DNA of 64,000 nt from the NCBI GenBank assembly GCA_963969595.1, contig OZ018418.1:4407001-4471000 (forward strand). Reading direction: 5' to 3'. Both the position numbers and the translations under genes were made by a program. Shown here piece after piece: positions 1 to 11,879 of the stretch. This stretch comes from Neckera pumila. Its lineage: Eukaryota > Streptophyta > Bryopsida > Hypnales > Neckeraceae. Under the pieces are notes generated by a model. That model searched no databases. It was not told where the DNA came from and was given only the letters and a program-made list of their open reading frames with translations. How positions within the stretch are numbered: the stretch's first letter is position 1; each line of letters opens with the position of its first letter.

Positions 1-300
1 CAGTCAATAAAAGCTCCATAATTAACAATGTAGTTTAGAAACCTTCAAATATTCCATGACAATTGGGATTTTATATGTGCATACAAATTTTAATTAATGG
101 TCAAACGCTACTCATATGTGGTTTCAATCTTGAATCCAATTTTTCTCTGGTATAGATTAAAGATTTAAAAAGCAAAGAAATTAGCTCCCCATTTTTTTAA
201 TTGCTCCCCATTTTTCTTTAAAAAAGAATCTAGACTTGAATATAGATTATTTTGGTAGATGTGATAGATCTATTGCCACATTTTATATGTGCATAAGTAA
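1..300. repeat. AT-rich dispersed repeat, left flank
   Basis: This stretch carries phrases that recur at 4180-5340: a 'TTGAATCCAATTTTT' block, then 'TTGCTCCCCATTTTT', then a block about a lesser-used 'GTGATAGATCTATTGCCACATTTTATATGT'-type ending. No coding frame is visible. It appears to be the left part of the repeat into which the 0.3-4.1 kb unit was inserted. Confidence 0.5.
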
Positions 301-3300
301 TGTAGGTCATGGTGTCGTAGCACAAGGAAGCACAAATCCTACCTTTAGGTGTTTTTAATGACAAAACACCCAAGATGACCCGTGTATCGTTCCCAAAGGA
401 TTTTACTGTAGTTTCTTCAATAAGTTCGGATTAATATTAGGAAACCCAAACCCAAGACAACAAGAATCTGGAACTGAAACCCAGAAACTGCCTCTTACAC
501 CCCAATACTCTTAAAATATTCTCTCAATCAACTCATGCAATCTCATACCACTTCACCAGACATAGAGAAGTGTCATTATCCTGTGCCTCTCCCTATCCAG
601 ATCAATAACTTATCACCCAGCAGTGTGGATGCAAAATCAGAAGGAGTGTCATAATCTTGTTCTTCTTTCAAATTTGGATCCGTACCCTGTAAACTTAGTA
701 ACAGAAAGTAGAAATTTAACCTCGTATACATAGGGGTCCACTCTTAGACTTAGGAAGGACGTGTAAATCCTACCTTCCAGATGATTAAAGTAACTGAAGA
801 CTTCATTAAAAGGAAAACAACAAAAAGACAAAAAAGAATGGGACGCAAGTTCTTCCTTACAACTAACCCGGAAACTAATCCGTGCCAGCAGGTCACTCAA
901 GAAATCTTTACAATCCCCACGTTACTACAATGACAAACCAACCTGGATGCAATCCAAAGAGGAATATGTGGTACCCCGCTAACTAGGAGATTCCTCCAAC
1001 CTTCCAATTCCTCTCTTCCAGTTACAGCAAGACCTCTCAAACGTCAGCTAGCGCTTGCCCTTCCTTTCAAGGATTCACCTAACCTAGGAATGGCTATCTC
1101 ACTTCAGGAGACTTCTAAGAAACATCAGCCGGTGGAATTTCCTCCTACTACACAGAGTTTTAGAGAACCAGTCCTCAATACTCTCGGACGCGGATGCGGA
1201 CCGAATCCAGGGACAATTCCGCTCCTCAAATCTTCACTACCAAATTACCTAAACCAGCAATGATAAAAACACCACCTAACCTCTCAACACAAGACCAAGA
1301 CTTTTCAGACCATTACTCATGGAGTGTAAATCCAAGCTTTCTTTGCAAAAATTGAATAGAAAAACAAGAATATGAAAACGCTCGAAGTTGGAACTAACTT
1401 CCAACCCCTAAATACCAATCCAAGGGAAACCCTAAAGGTCCCCGACAATCCAAAATACAGGACTAGGGAATGACATGCGTCATTCCTTATCCTTCTAAGT
1501 TTACTTCCTACCAACCCAGCCAATCCGCAAAATGTGGATCTCAAATCCTAAAAACCCGAAAGACTGCCAGTCAGGTGCATGCAACTGAAAAGCAACTCCA
1601 AAGTAACTTCTAACTCCTAATCAAAACTTACTAAACTATATTTTACTTTACTATAAATTCCTCTCACTATTCCTAGGCTTATTTTAAGTAAACTTCCTAT
1701 ATACTTCTACTTCTTAGCCTTCTTCGGAGACGGTTCCTCAAATTTTGAAGTCCCCTTCTTTGGTGGCTGCTTCTTGCTGACTGGGGGTTTAGCTGCCACC
1801 TTACCCTTAGCTGCATCCTTTCCTTTCTTGTCTGGTGGAGGAACAATTTCCACGTTAGATTCTTCTTCTTCCTCCTCTTCCGTGTCCAAGTCAGGTTTGC
1901 TGTCGGATCCGGTTCTGGATCCGCTATCCTCCTTCATTGACTGATTAGGCGACTCGTCCTCCCATGAATGATAACTCTTGGATGGTTCCTCCCGTGCTCG
2001 TTTGATGGTGGACTTCAACTTCACCCCGCTGGTCTTGATTGGAGAAGATTTGGCACCTTTACCCTGTAGAGTCCGGAACTCCTCCTGTTTCTTCTTGATG
2101 GTGCTCTTGAATCCGGACCCTGGTGTCGAACCCTCACCTCCTTCTAACTTCTGTTTTGCAGGTGTCTTCTCTTCCGCGCTCTTCCTTGACCTTGTTGGAG
2201 TATCCGGAAGTACACCCGCTTGTTGAAAAATTCCCCAGATACTATCAAATATCCGGTCCACACTATCCGCATACTCGGCACAGACTAGAATAGCCTTGAC
2301 CGCAGCCTCATCTCTAGATATTTTTGGATTTCTTTGTCACAGCACTTGGCTTTGCTGAGAGCATCTCCAAAATTCTGGATAAACTTCTTGATCTTCTTCA
2401 AGGTCTTTTTGAACTCAGCAGAATTCTTTCACTCTGCTTTACTTCCGGACTCACTTTCCTCTAACTTCTTGCGAATCGATTCATTCTCATCAGCCAGTTT
2501 CTTAAATTCCTCTCTCTGCTGGTTGAGATCCTTCTGCCCAATCAGTTCCTCTACCGAATCTACAAAGTCGGATATTGCAAATCCCCAAGCAGCTGGCAAA
2601 CTTTCCTAATTGCTTTCCTCTCAACATCCCGATCCTCCCTTGTCTTCTCCAAACTCTCAATAATCTTCCCTAGAGGATTTTCTGTCTCTTCTTCCGGTTT
2701 TGTGAAAGTTTCCCTCTCACTCTGAAACCCTTTCTTCTTTTCAGGGGCCGGTATCCTATTTGAAGAAGCTCTCCCCTTTGATGACCCTCTTCCGGATTCC
2801 TCATATGTTCCTTTCATCTTTTCCTCACTCTCTTTCTTCATGGAAGCAATGATACCAAACTTGCACATCACGGAAGCCGCCTTCAGGATGACTTCCTCCT
2901 TCTTCCTCAGCACCTCTAGGTACTCATACAAATGGAACAGGAATGGCGCTATTGAGGTCAACTTTGTATTGCCTAAAGCATCGACCATTTTTTGGACCAA
3001 CTCTTTTACTACTCCTACGCAGAATACTTTCCTATCACACTCAGAGCTCCAAAGATTGTGTGGGCCCAAGTGACTGTGATCCGATTCAGACGTTCCGGAT
3101 ACAAGATGGGAACCAGAAACTTTAAGATTTTCCTTTCCCTCAGTGACTTACAATCCGCTACTGCGTAGCCATCCTTGGGATGAGGGGGGTTCTTGAATTT
3201 ACCTTCCATAATTCTGGATGTCCGTAAAGCTAGCTTGTCTCTAGCACGCAAAAAGTCATACACCTTCTTCTACATTTTGATCGTCCACTTCTTGGGCTGA

Positions 3301-4140
3301 GCGCATGCGGCCTTCACCCACTTGTTTGATTGTGGCTTCAAGAGCTCCCTCACCATGTCTTTGTCCTTCAGGCTCCATGGTTTCTTCACAAAAGCAGCAA
3401 CACCGATCTGCCCCAGATTCTCATCTAGATGTTTCCGCTCCACTACGTCCTTCAGGATTACCGGATGTATCACCATGAATTTGAGAGACTCCGACCCGCT
3501 TCCCTTAGCCTTCACCATCGCTCAAGTTCCTAATCAATCCACTCATACAATGCTTTCCTCTCAAAGGATCCCAAGCAGTTTCCTGCTGGGTAAGGATCCT
3601 CTTCCGCTCTTCCTTTCCAGAACGGAAACTTGTCTATCCTCCTCAGACACCCTCAATTGAAAAAGGCTCTACAACTTGCTCAGACACCAGCCAAACTCAA
3701 ACGCACAAGTGACGATGGGAGTTCCTAACCCTAGGACTTCTCCGAAATGGACAGCCGACGGATTAGGGTATCCGTTATCTTCTTGTGTGCGGATAAATTT
3801 GACCGTTAAACGGTCAGCCCTAATTCCCGATATGGTTGTTGGATCCTACATCTGCTAGCCTAGTTCCCAGTAGGTGTTCCGGTACTTCTCCAGAACTTTT
3901 TGGTACCCGGTCCCGGTTTATGGGGATGATTCCGAATCCTAATCTAGTTCTGGTTCTGACAAAGTACAAGAAACTTTAACCACCGGTTAACTTAATTATC
4001 TAACTAATATTATCTTATTACTAAGGAAGGTTAATTGTGTTAAGGTTCTTAGCACACCCTTGGATAAAACCCAAAAAAAGTACCTTTACTAATTACTTCC
4101 TCTATATTTTCCACTAATAAGACTAATTCTACTTTCTATG
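301..4140 (-). mobile_element. Degenerate TE-like unit 1, boundaries uncertain
   Basis: The unit is richer in GC than its surroundings and is flanked on both sides by the same AT-rich repeat family, which suggests an insertion. It holds one decayed minus-strand gene (1707-3518) whose product is clearly paralogous to the one at 49066-50619, and both units are rich in CCGGA/TCCGG words in their flanks. I could not find terminal repeats or a target-site duplication, so the class (non-autonomous retroelement or other) is undecided. About 1.3 kb downstream of the gene (301-1700) and 0.6 kb upstream (3530-4140) show no credible coding frame. Confidence 0.4.
1707..3518 (-). pseudogene. Decayed acidic/lysine-rich protein gene of TE unit 1
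   Basis: Translation starts near 3518 (MVKAKGSGSESLKF) and runs on the minus strand through several blocks. The block near 3100-3180 contains KDGYAVADCK followed by a stretch ending HTIFGALS; the second unit has KDGYAVADCK and NTIFGSLS at the same places, which proves common ancestry. The block near 2950 has SIAPFLFHLYEY against SPYLFHLYQW in the paralogue. Downstream come coiled-coil-like and Lys/Ser/Pro-rich segments and a run of Glu (residues encoded near 1860-1880), ending PSPKKAKK. There are in-frame stops near 3264 and 2428, a frameshift near 3025-3065 and another near 2560-2580. I do not recognise a known domain; a gag-like or nuclear accessory protein is possible. Confidence 0.55.
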
Positions 4141-5345
4141 CTTCCACACATGGCCAAATCCTAATAATACATGGGATCAATCTTGAATCCAATTTTTGAT
4201 TTATAGGAACTGAAAGATTTAAAACGCAAGTTACAACTTAACTCCCCATTTATTTTATTTGCTCCCCATTTTGTTTATAAAGAAATCAACTTGTATACAG
4301 ATTAATTTGGTGGATCCATGTGATCTATTGCCACATTTTATATGTAGACATAATTCAGGGTAATTTATGTGTTTGGGGTCAATTATCTTGAATCCAATTT
4401 TTGATATGTGGATTAAAGATTATAAAAGAAAACAAATTCTATTTTTTTTATTTGCTCTCCATTCTTTTTTATAAAGGAGTCTAGACTTAAAATATATCTA
4501 GATATGTTTTTTTTAATTTGATTTTTAATTGAAAAAACCCAGATGTGTACTTGTATTTAAATATTCTGACTATAATGCGTGGCCATATGTGGCTACTTTA
4601 AAAGAATTTGATATTTGTATTTCGTATTTTGTCTTTTTTAAAATTCAATACGCTTTTAAAATGGTAGAGAATGCATTTAAAAAGAAGTTCCTTAAGTTCC
4701 TTAAAAATTCCTATTGGAAGTTATAACCAAATTATTTGATTGTAGACATCTAAATAGGACTTTAAATTTTGCTTTAATTCAAAAATTGAATGAAAAACAA
4801 TGGGGAGCAAAGAAAAAAAATGGGGAACAAAGAAAATAATGGGGAGCAAATAAAAAAATGGCAAGTGAATAAAAAAATGCTAAAGAGGTGAATAAAATGG
4901 AAAGCAAATTTGTTTGGTTTTTAAATTTTCAATTTGTAGATCAAAAATTGAATTCTTTGAATCCAAGTATGAGTCCTAATATGTTTAGGGGAATTTGAAA
5001 GGTCACAATTTAGTACAAACTTTGACTTAATACTTCTTTCAAACCTTAAAATTGCTTCAAAAATTGAATCAATAGAACAAATCTTTTCTTCATTTATTTT
5101 ATTTACTCCCCATTTTTTTTTAAAGTAATCTATTTGAAAATAGATTAATTTGGTGGATGTGATCTACTACCACATTTTACATGCTAATTAATATGTGGGA
5201 TCAATTACTCGAAATCCAATTTTTCAAGACCACCAATTATAAATTTTGAAAGCAAACAAGTAAGCTTCCCCTTCTTTAAATTTGCTCCCCATTTGAAGAA
5301 ATGAACTATAGATTAATTTTGTAGACGTGATTTATTGCAATAATG
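4141..5345. repeat. Array of degenerate TGCTCCCCATTTT repeats
   Basis: At least four plus-sense partial copies are visible (about 4180-4345, 4370-4480, 5080-5180, 5190-5330), each with the order 'TTGAATCCAATTTTT', poly-A/T, 'TGCTCCCCATTTT', and usually 'GTGATCTATTGCCACATTTTA'. A stretch at 4795-4860 has the motif in inverted form as 'ATGGGGAGCAAA' repeated three times. No gene is supported here. Confidence 0.55.
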
Positions 5346-5999
5346 ATGAATCCAAACTTAAAATGTCAAAAACATCTTGATTTATTCAACCCTACATAAG
5401 TCTATAGGTTTTGACACTCATAATTCACCTCAAATGTTAATTTCATTTGATTTGTTCCTTATTTTCTTATCCTTAAGTGCTTAAAGTTAAAACCAAGTTA
5501 CAGGTCACCTCTAGATTTTTTGACTTGTCCGGGAGGTATTGGGCTTAGGATGACTGGTGACCACTAGTTGCCATTGCGGGACACATCATTGGTAACTAGT
5601 GACCACCGGTCACCTTCATCTCTCTCGTTTGGAAAGGGCTCAGGTTTGGCGCTCTTTCCGTTTGTATTGCAATTGCTCCGCTTTTGTTTCCTGGCTTTGT
5701 CACGCGATTATGCTGCAAGCTTAGCGGTTAGGGTTTGATTGTCACTTCAATTGTCTTTGCAAAGTATTGATGTGTGCAGGCAATGTTGGAGTGCTTGTTT
5801 AGGTAGTTTCTGTGCACAAATTGAAGATCATTCTTGCGCAAGTCATGGGAGAGAATCCGCGTTAGTGTCCAGGGTTTAGGGAAGCTATCGCAAGAGATGA
5901 GAGGACTCACGGTATGAATACATGATTGCGCAGCTACACTGGACAACAAAGAGGCTCAATGAATGCGTAGTGAGCATGGAGGATTAGTGGTGGCAGCAC
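5346..5999. promoter_or_regulatory. Putative upstream region of the 6000 gene, with an inverted repeat
   Basis: No coding frame is supported. An imperfect inverted repeat lies at 5556-5610: GGTGACCACTAGTTGCC on the left and GGTAACTAGTGACCACC on the right, separated by about 18 bases and followed by a further CGGTCACC. From about 5640 the base composition becomes more GC-rich, as expected of a 5' untranslated region or promoter of the gene starting at 6000. No TATA box or transcription start can be assigned with confidence. Confidence 0.3.
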
Positions 6000-8900
6000 A
6001 TGTCTTCAGTGAGTGCAAAAATGCCGCGCGCGCAAGAGAGGGGTAAGTCTGTCACCCCTGACAAGGAGGAGGCTGGGAGGTTGACAGCAAAGAAGGTGAA
6101 ATCAGGAGAGGCAGTGGGGGGGGGGGGGGGCAGCTTTCAAGATTTCTAAATTGTCCGAAGGCAGATCGGGTGCCACAAGCGATGACGAGGAAGATCTCAA
6201 GGTTCTTGAGCGTGCTTCCAAACCTACCGCAAAGATGAGCGGGAAAGGCAACCTCAGGTCGCAAAGAGCCTTCACCTGCATTGAAGATGTTGAGGACAAA
6301 ATTTCAAGATTGAAGAAGGCCCCTCAAGAATTGAAGAAGAAAGACTTCAAGACCAAGTTTGGACTCACAAACGCTAGTGACAATCCCCACCACTTCCGCA
6401 AGAAAAGTGTGTCTCCTGAGTTGTTGAGGAAATTGTTTCGCAAACCATACGATGAAGAAAGGCGGGCCGGATATGCTTGGGGTGGATGCACTGTGGATGA
6501 AGTTGTGGATAGGGTGAAGTTTTTGCACTCCATCTTCTACTAGCATGGAGAGGACAAAACACCCAATCTTGTCAAAATTTGCTTTGCCGAAGGAGTAGCT
6601 TTTGAGTACAAAGAAGTTAGCAGCAAGGTGAATTGGTGTGCATTTGGGGAGGAGACCAACAAGTGGCAGTGAAGTAGGTACTTGTTAGATTGGACGAAGC
6701 TAGAAGAATTGAAGAAAGTAGTATTCGTTGCAAAGAGCGTAGACGTCCAAGGAAAAGAATGGTGAGGCATGAAGCTAGAGCCTGGTGTTGAAGTGAAGCT
6801 AGAGTCTAGTCTGCAGGTGAAGGCGGAGGGGGGGGAGGAGAGCAGCGGGAAAAAGCAAGGGCTGCAAGATTCCACATTTGAAAGGGCTCAAGATGTGCTG
6901 TGTAAGTCGTGGCGTCTAGAGGCTGGTGAATGGGATGTTTTGGGGATGGCTTCGGGGGTTTGCATGCAGGACCTTGGTGCTGTTGGGAAAAGTGGCGGTG
7001 AGTTGAAGAAGACTGTGGTTTTGCAGCGGCTGAGAGAAGTGGAGATGCTGATGGAGGCCATTCACTTGGAGCAGCAACACACTCAAGAATCAAAGAAAAT
7101 GGCAGCATAGAGCCTTGAAGGAGCCACCCTAAATTTCAAGCAATCCAAATGGGGATTGGGCTCCTTGATGAAGCAAGAGCTGCAGAAGAAGGCATTCATC
7201 AAGACACTTCAAGAGCAGGGCAAAGATGAATTCAAGGAAATGATAAAAATGGAAGGGATTCAAGAGTAGATACAGGAGGAGCTTGTGAAGGTACAAGGCG
7301 CAAGAAGAGAGCTTGAAGAAGCCTCCGCTCTGATGGCATCATTGACCCAAAGCTTGCAATCTAGTGAGCTGCAATTTGATGCTCTAGCGGCAGAGAAATG
7401 TCAACTAAAGGCGGGAAGGAGTACTTTGAATTTTTTGCCACGTTCCATGGTGTATTCTCCCGACTGTCCAGAGGATCATTCTCCACTGTTATGTGACTTT
7501 TTGGATCCAAGCAAGTTCATTAGAATCACAGTATGCAGCTTGTGTTTGTTCCCATTTCCTCAGAATGATATTGTAGTGGTCTCGTGTAAGTATCTGTATC
7601 ACCCATTTTGTGCTTTGGTTCTTTTTGCTCATAATTGCAAGTGTACGGCAGAAGAGTGTTTAGAGTTGTCGCATCTGGATTGGCATCGGAGCTTTGGTTG
7701 GGGAGAGCCAAATGCAAAGATATCACAGAGGGAGCTCATGCTTGGACTGGCTGAAGAATGGAGAAGAATTATTAAGGAAAGAACGGACCAAGCTAGGGCA
7801 AGGTTACCAACAATTGGTAAGTTCACCTTTTAAGTTGGGCTCTGTATTGTGATTCTAATAGTGTGCATGATTGTACACCTACACTATGAAATTTTGTGTT
7901 TAGTTTCCTACATCTCCTTTCCAATCTGCCATTGCTAAGGTGCAGTTTTAGTGCTTGTACATGTATTGTGTTCTATGTTCAGAGGTGGTCTCCAGAAACC
8001 GATGTCCTAAAAGTACACATACATTGCAGCCTAGAGTGAAATCATTGCACTAAGAAATGTGTCCTAAGGAGATATTGTAAGGAAGTTCTCCCTTACTATA
8101 CGTGAAGTACGTGAAGTAGTATTTCTTAGTTTTTGTTAAGGCACTTGTGCTCTCAAGAGAGAACTCAAGGACTTTGCGGGTATTTCACGCACATAGAACA
8201 TTATTTGTTTTTGGGGGGGGCACTCCTTAACTACTTTTTGTATACATAAGTATCTTTAGTTTATTGTCTTGAAGTACTCGGTTATTTTTGGTACTTACTG
8301 ATGACATTGTGAATGTACTAACAAGGGGATCCATAGACGAGAATGTATTAGACTGAGCCAGAACAGATATTTCTTCAACTTTATGTGATTCATTTTTAAT
8401 GGCTACTAAGTACAGAAAGTACTCTAGAGTAGTTTTATTGAATTGGTAGTTTTAATGTATTAGAAAGACTTTGTACTAGTCTTACACTTTGTATTTCTTG
8501 CTTCTTGCTTTGTCCCTATTTTAAGTACATTTATATTCTAGGTACATTTGCATTCTTAGTACACTCGTATTCCTAGTACATCTGCTTTATAAGTGCATTT
8601 GTATTCTTAGTACATGTGTGTTGTAGTACATTTTGTATTCTGGATACTCTTGCATTGTTAAAGTACTTTTAATCTTAGTACACCTGTATTTCTTGGTACA
8701 CTTGGTACACTTCTACCTACGTATTTGCTATGAGAGGCATTAATCTTCTGTGTGTTATGGCAGGCTCTTCGCTCAAGTTTGCCCATCATGCTTCAGCATT
8801 GAAGAGTCAGGTTCGTTTAGCTGAGGAAGAGACAAGTCAAGGGACTTGCTCCGAAAGGGATGGTGACGGGTACAATGTAGGGCCTCTTGAGGTCTCGAAG

Positions 8901-10321
8901 CACAGCCTCACTTGATTGAAGGCAAAAGAGAAGCCAAAGAATTCAGAGAAAGCAGAAGAAGGGGTTTTCATGGAGTGCCTTGACGATGGTAAAAGCACTA
9001 AGTCTTGTGAACTTGATTTGGATTCAGGAGCAGAATCAACAGATGGCAAAGGAGACCCAAAAATGCACCATTTGCCTTCAACCTCAAGCACCACCATTTC
9101 AGATGACAATGGGGACAATGAGGACAATGACGTTCAGTCTGAGTATGCCTTAGAAAAGCGTGAGGGCGTCGTGAAGTTCTTGGATTCAGGTCCAAAGAAT
9201 TCCTAGCTGCAAGGCAAGGAGGATATTGAACCAAAAGATGCACATGGTGATGGGGTGAAGTCGGAAGAACCAAGCAAGATCTCAAAGTTGGGCAGCCCGA
9301 AGCCACAAGATGAACGTGGAAGCTCGGTTGTGCCTAAACTAGGGTCACAGTGCTTGCAAGGACGGCTTGGGAAAGGAACGGATAGCGGGAGCAAGGATAA
9401 TGACATGGAGTGTAGTGCAAAGGGTTCGGAAGAGGGAGTCAAGGAAGTGAATGCTGTTCCTAAGGGAGAACGGGGATTGGTGACCACGAAAGTAATGGAG
9501 CCACAAGATGAACGTGGAAGCGCGGCTGTGCCCAAACCAGGGTCACAGTGTTTGCTTGAACGGCAAGGGAAAGGGAGCAAGGACAATGACATGGAGGGCA
9601 ATGCAAAGGGTTTGTCGGATGGGGTCAAAGAGGTGGAGGCTGTAGCAAAGGGGAGATTGGATGGGGTCAAAGAGGGCGAGGCTGCACTAAAGAAGAGGAG
9701 GCTAGAGCCATAACGGTGAAGGGTGTGACTGAATTAGTGGCAGTCACAAAGGAGGATCAGAGTGCAATGGTGGTGGAGGTTCAAAGTGCAATAGTGGCAG
9801 TACAGACTGGGGCATTGGCGGTGGAGGCTTTAGAATTGGCCATAGAGTCAGGAGAAGCACCGGTGACGGTACAGACTGGAGTATCAGCGATGGAGGGTGG
9901 AGCAGTGGCCATGGAGTCGGGAGAAGCACCGGTGGAGACTGGAGTACTGGCCGTGGAGGTGGGAGAAGCAACAATGGAAACAGGAGTAGTGCCGGTGACT
10001 GCAATACCAAGGTTGCCATTCAAGTGCAAGGCAAGGAGGGCAAAGGGTCCTCAGGAGACGGATGATTTGGAGCTAGAAAATGTGTTGGCCATTGAGAATG
10101 TGTACTCTGCAAATAAGAGGACTTTTAAGGACTTGTCAAAGATTGCTGGGGTTAGTGATAGTCTGGCGCCTGTTCCGGAGAGCACTGTGGGGACCAAAGC
10201 ATGTGTTGCAAAGGATGTGGAAGCACCAGCAGTTACCAAGGTTAAAGGAAAAAAGCGAAAGGTGGAGAAGGTAGGTGGTGCTACCTTACAAAAACGGAGG
10301 AAAGGTGCCACTTCAAAATAG
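6000..10321 (+). pseudogene. Broken two-exon gene, RING/PHD-like finger, function unknown
   Basis: The likely start is ATG at 6000 (MSSVSAKMPRAQERG). A run of 15 G at 6116-6130 shifts the frame; after it one frame runs 6139-7816 with in-frame stops at 6541, 6670, 6763, 7108 and 7267. An intron 7817-8763 (donor GTAAGT, acceptor CAG) joins in phase to exon 2, with stops at 8913 and 9204 and a frameshift near 9700. The N-terminal part is basic and unfamiliar; a coiled-coil follows, then a finger near 7530-7690: C-x2-C (CSLC), a further Cys, YHPFC, CKC and a Cys about four residues on, then W, a RING-H2/PHD-like spacing. Exon 2 is acidic and repetitive (DERGS-type repeats near 9310 and 9510; EAPVxxG/METG repeats 9850-9990) and ends in a nuclear-localisation-like KGKKRKVEK and KKRRKG-like tail. 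It may be the 5' part of the SET gene that follows. Confidence 0.6.
7817..8763 (+). other. Intron, strongly enriched in GTAC
   Basis: The borders are a strong donor (ATTG|GTAAGT) and acceptor (TTATGGCAG|GC), and the reading frame continues across (phase 1). The intron contains about twenty GTAC tetramers by my reading, concentrated at 8270-8710 in degenerate phrases such as TTCTTAGTACATTTGTA. A 9-G run lies near 8213-8220. No coding frame of its own is supported. Confidence 0.6.
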
Positions 10322-10680
10322 GTCCCAGACTACCCGGCATGTTGTATTTTGTGTTCTATTTATTTTTCTTTTTGTCCATTCAGCTGCTCTTGTATGCACC
10401 ATGGGAAAGGCTGTATAGTTATGTATCCTATTGGATTCATGAGGCCCCTCCCTCACAACTGAAATTCTTGAGAGCCACTAAACCTTGAACTCAAATTCTT
10501 GTGAGGCACTAAGAACAATCTAAAATGCTTGTGAGCAACTTCAAAGTGAATTGCTATTGAATGACTTGTATTTTCCTTCCAAGTGTGAAGTTTGTGGTCA
10601 ATTTGGTAGAAGTAGTATAGTTACTAGTCTCAAGCATTGATATTGCATATTAGTTCACTTATTTGCTTGGAATATGACAT
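10322..10680. other. Spacer between the broken 6000 gene and the SET gene
   Basis: About 360 bases without a credible frame. A degenerate direct repeat of 'CTTGTGAG(G/C)(C/A)ACT' phrases lies at 10470-10545. It could be an intron if the two broken genes were once one, but I see no convincing donor at 10321 and so keep them separate. Confidence 0.3.
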
Positions 10681-11874
10681 AGGAAGGTTGGTTGTTTTGG
10701 ATGGGATTATAATCAGGCCAAGACTTGGTATGATGCTGGAGACATGTCTGAGGGGCTCAAGAAGATCCCTATTCATGTTGCTCAAACTAATATTGCTTTG
10801 ACTTATTTTTGGTACATGAATTCTAGTGTAGTTTACAACCAAGCCTAGGTACGTCCAACACTTGAAAGCCTCCTCCTTGGGGACTACTATTCATGTTCCA
10901 GCGACTGTGCAGGTCAGTGTCCATGTCAAGCCCATCTTGGAGGTCGAATTGCATATCCTGGAGGCCTTCTTGCAGATGAGTTGATCCAGCAAGACAACAA
11001 CGGGGATACCAATTTCTGTAAGAAGGGGGCACCATTTATTAGAGGAGAAGAAGTATGCAAGGGTCATGTTCCTCATATTTTTCTTAGGGAGTGCAATGTG
11101 AAATGCGGATGTGGAAGTGACTGTGGTAATTGTGTTGTCCAGCAAGGGATGAAGTTTCAAGTAGAGGTGTTTCCTAAAGTCCTTACCAGATGGGGGATTT
11201 GAACTACTGAGCATATACCTAGAGGTGCGTTTGTCTTTGAGCTAACAAGGGAGATTTTAACAACTGCTGAGCTCATAAGCTCATTTTTAGAAACTTGCGG
11301 GTAGATGGTGTACTCTCCCATACTTTGGAACTTGATGCGGATTGGGAGACTAAGCAGAAGCTGGACGACAATACCGGTTTGTGCTTGGATTCCACCCACT
11401 TTGGAAACGTGGCCAGATTTTTTGAACCACAAGTTTGACTCAAAAGAGGCTTTTTGTTATTTGCTTTTACATTTCAATTCTTTGTGAGGATTGATCCTTG
11501 CACTTGGGCGTTACAGATGTGGGAATCCAAATGATCAAGACTCCATAGACTTTGCAAATGTGATAAATTATTGAATTTCACGTTAGAGTTGGAAACCATT
11601 TTCTATGAAAGGCTTTCTCAATGTTGGATCTTTACAATTGACAGACCCTTGCACTTGTAAATTGCAAATGTGGGGATTCAAATCTAGTGGAACTGCCTGT
11701 CTCAATTGAGAGTGTGAATTGCAGCTTCTATCATGTGGCCTTCTTTATTAATCGTATCATTGAATCTGGAGAGGACCTAGCATGGAATTATGGCACAAGT
11801 TTCAATCCTAACAATAAGGATGTGTTTCCTTGTAATTGTTGGAGTATCATGTGTAGAGGGCATTGCCAATAGTG
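10681..11874 (+). pseudogene. SUVR-type SET-domain histone H3K9 methyltransferase, broken
   Basis: One frame, 10681-11303, shows the pre-SET region: DMSEGLKKIP (10741), the zinc cysteines CSSDC and CPC (10894-10926), YPGGLL in the place of the family's YTxxGLL, and RECNVKCGCGSDCGN (11089-11130), then VFPK, WGI-stop-TTEHIPRGAFVFEL and GEIL-like REILTTAEL. This order is that of plant SUVR1/2/4 proteins, which methylate histone H3 lysine 9 or related substrates. After a one-base slip near 11300 come LELDADWET and LCLDSTHFGNVARF (to 11420). An extra T in a T6 run hides the cofactor-binding NH motif (RFLNHK if one T is ignored). The last part, 11667-11874, gives CGDSNLVELPV, YHVAFFINR, LAWNYG and a post-SET CNCWSIMC. 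Stops at 10846 and 11200, and Arg-to-Cys in the GNR motif, make it non-functional. Confidence 0.8.
11490..11683 (+). repeat. Short direct duplication at a SET exon start
   Basis: The phrase 'GA(T/C)CCTTGCACTTG' followed by a short variable part and 'AGATGTGGGAATCCAAAT' (11490-11533) recurs about 145 bases later as 'GACCCTTGCACTTG' and 'AAATGTGGGGATTCAAAT' (11642-11683). The first copy keeps an intron acceptor (GCGTTACAG|A), the second leads into the coding sequence of the SET C-terminus but has lost a clean AG acceptor. This appears to be a duplication of an intron end plus exon start. Confidence 0.5.
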
Positions 11875-11879
11875 GTTTG

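Noticed and set aside
301..4140. LTR retrotransposon call for unit 1
   Set aside because: I could not find paired long terminal repeats, a primer binding site or polymerase motifs; only a paralogous non-enzymatic ORF is visible.
9744..10311. Minus-strand frames of 82-91 codons under the repetitive end of the 6.0 kb gene
   Set aside because: They are complements of the Glu/Val/Gly-rich repeats of the plus-strand exon and have proline- and leucine-rich shadow composition.
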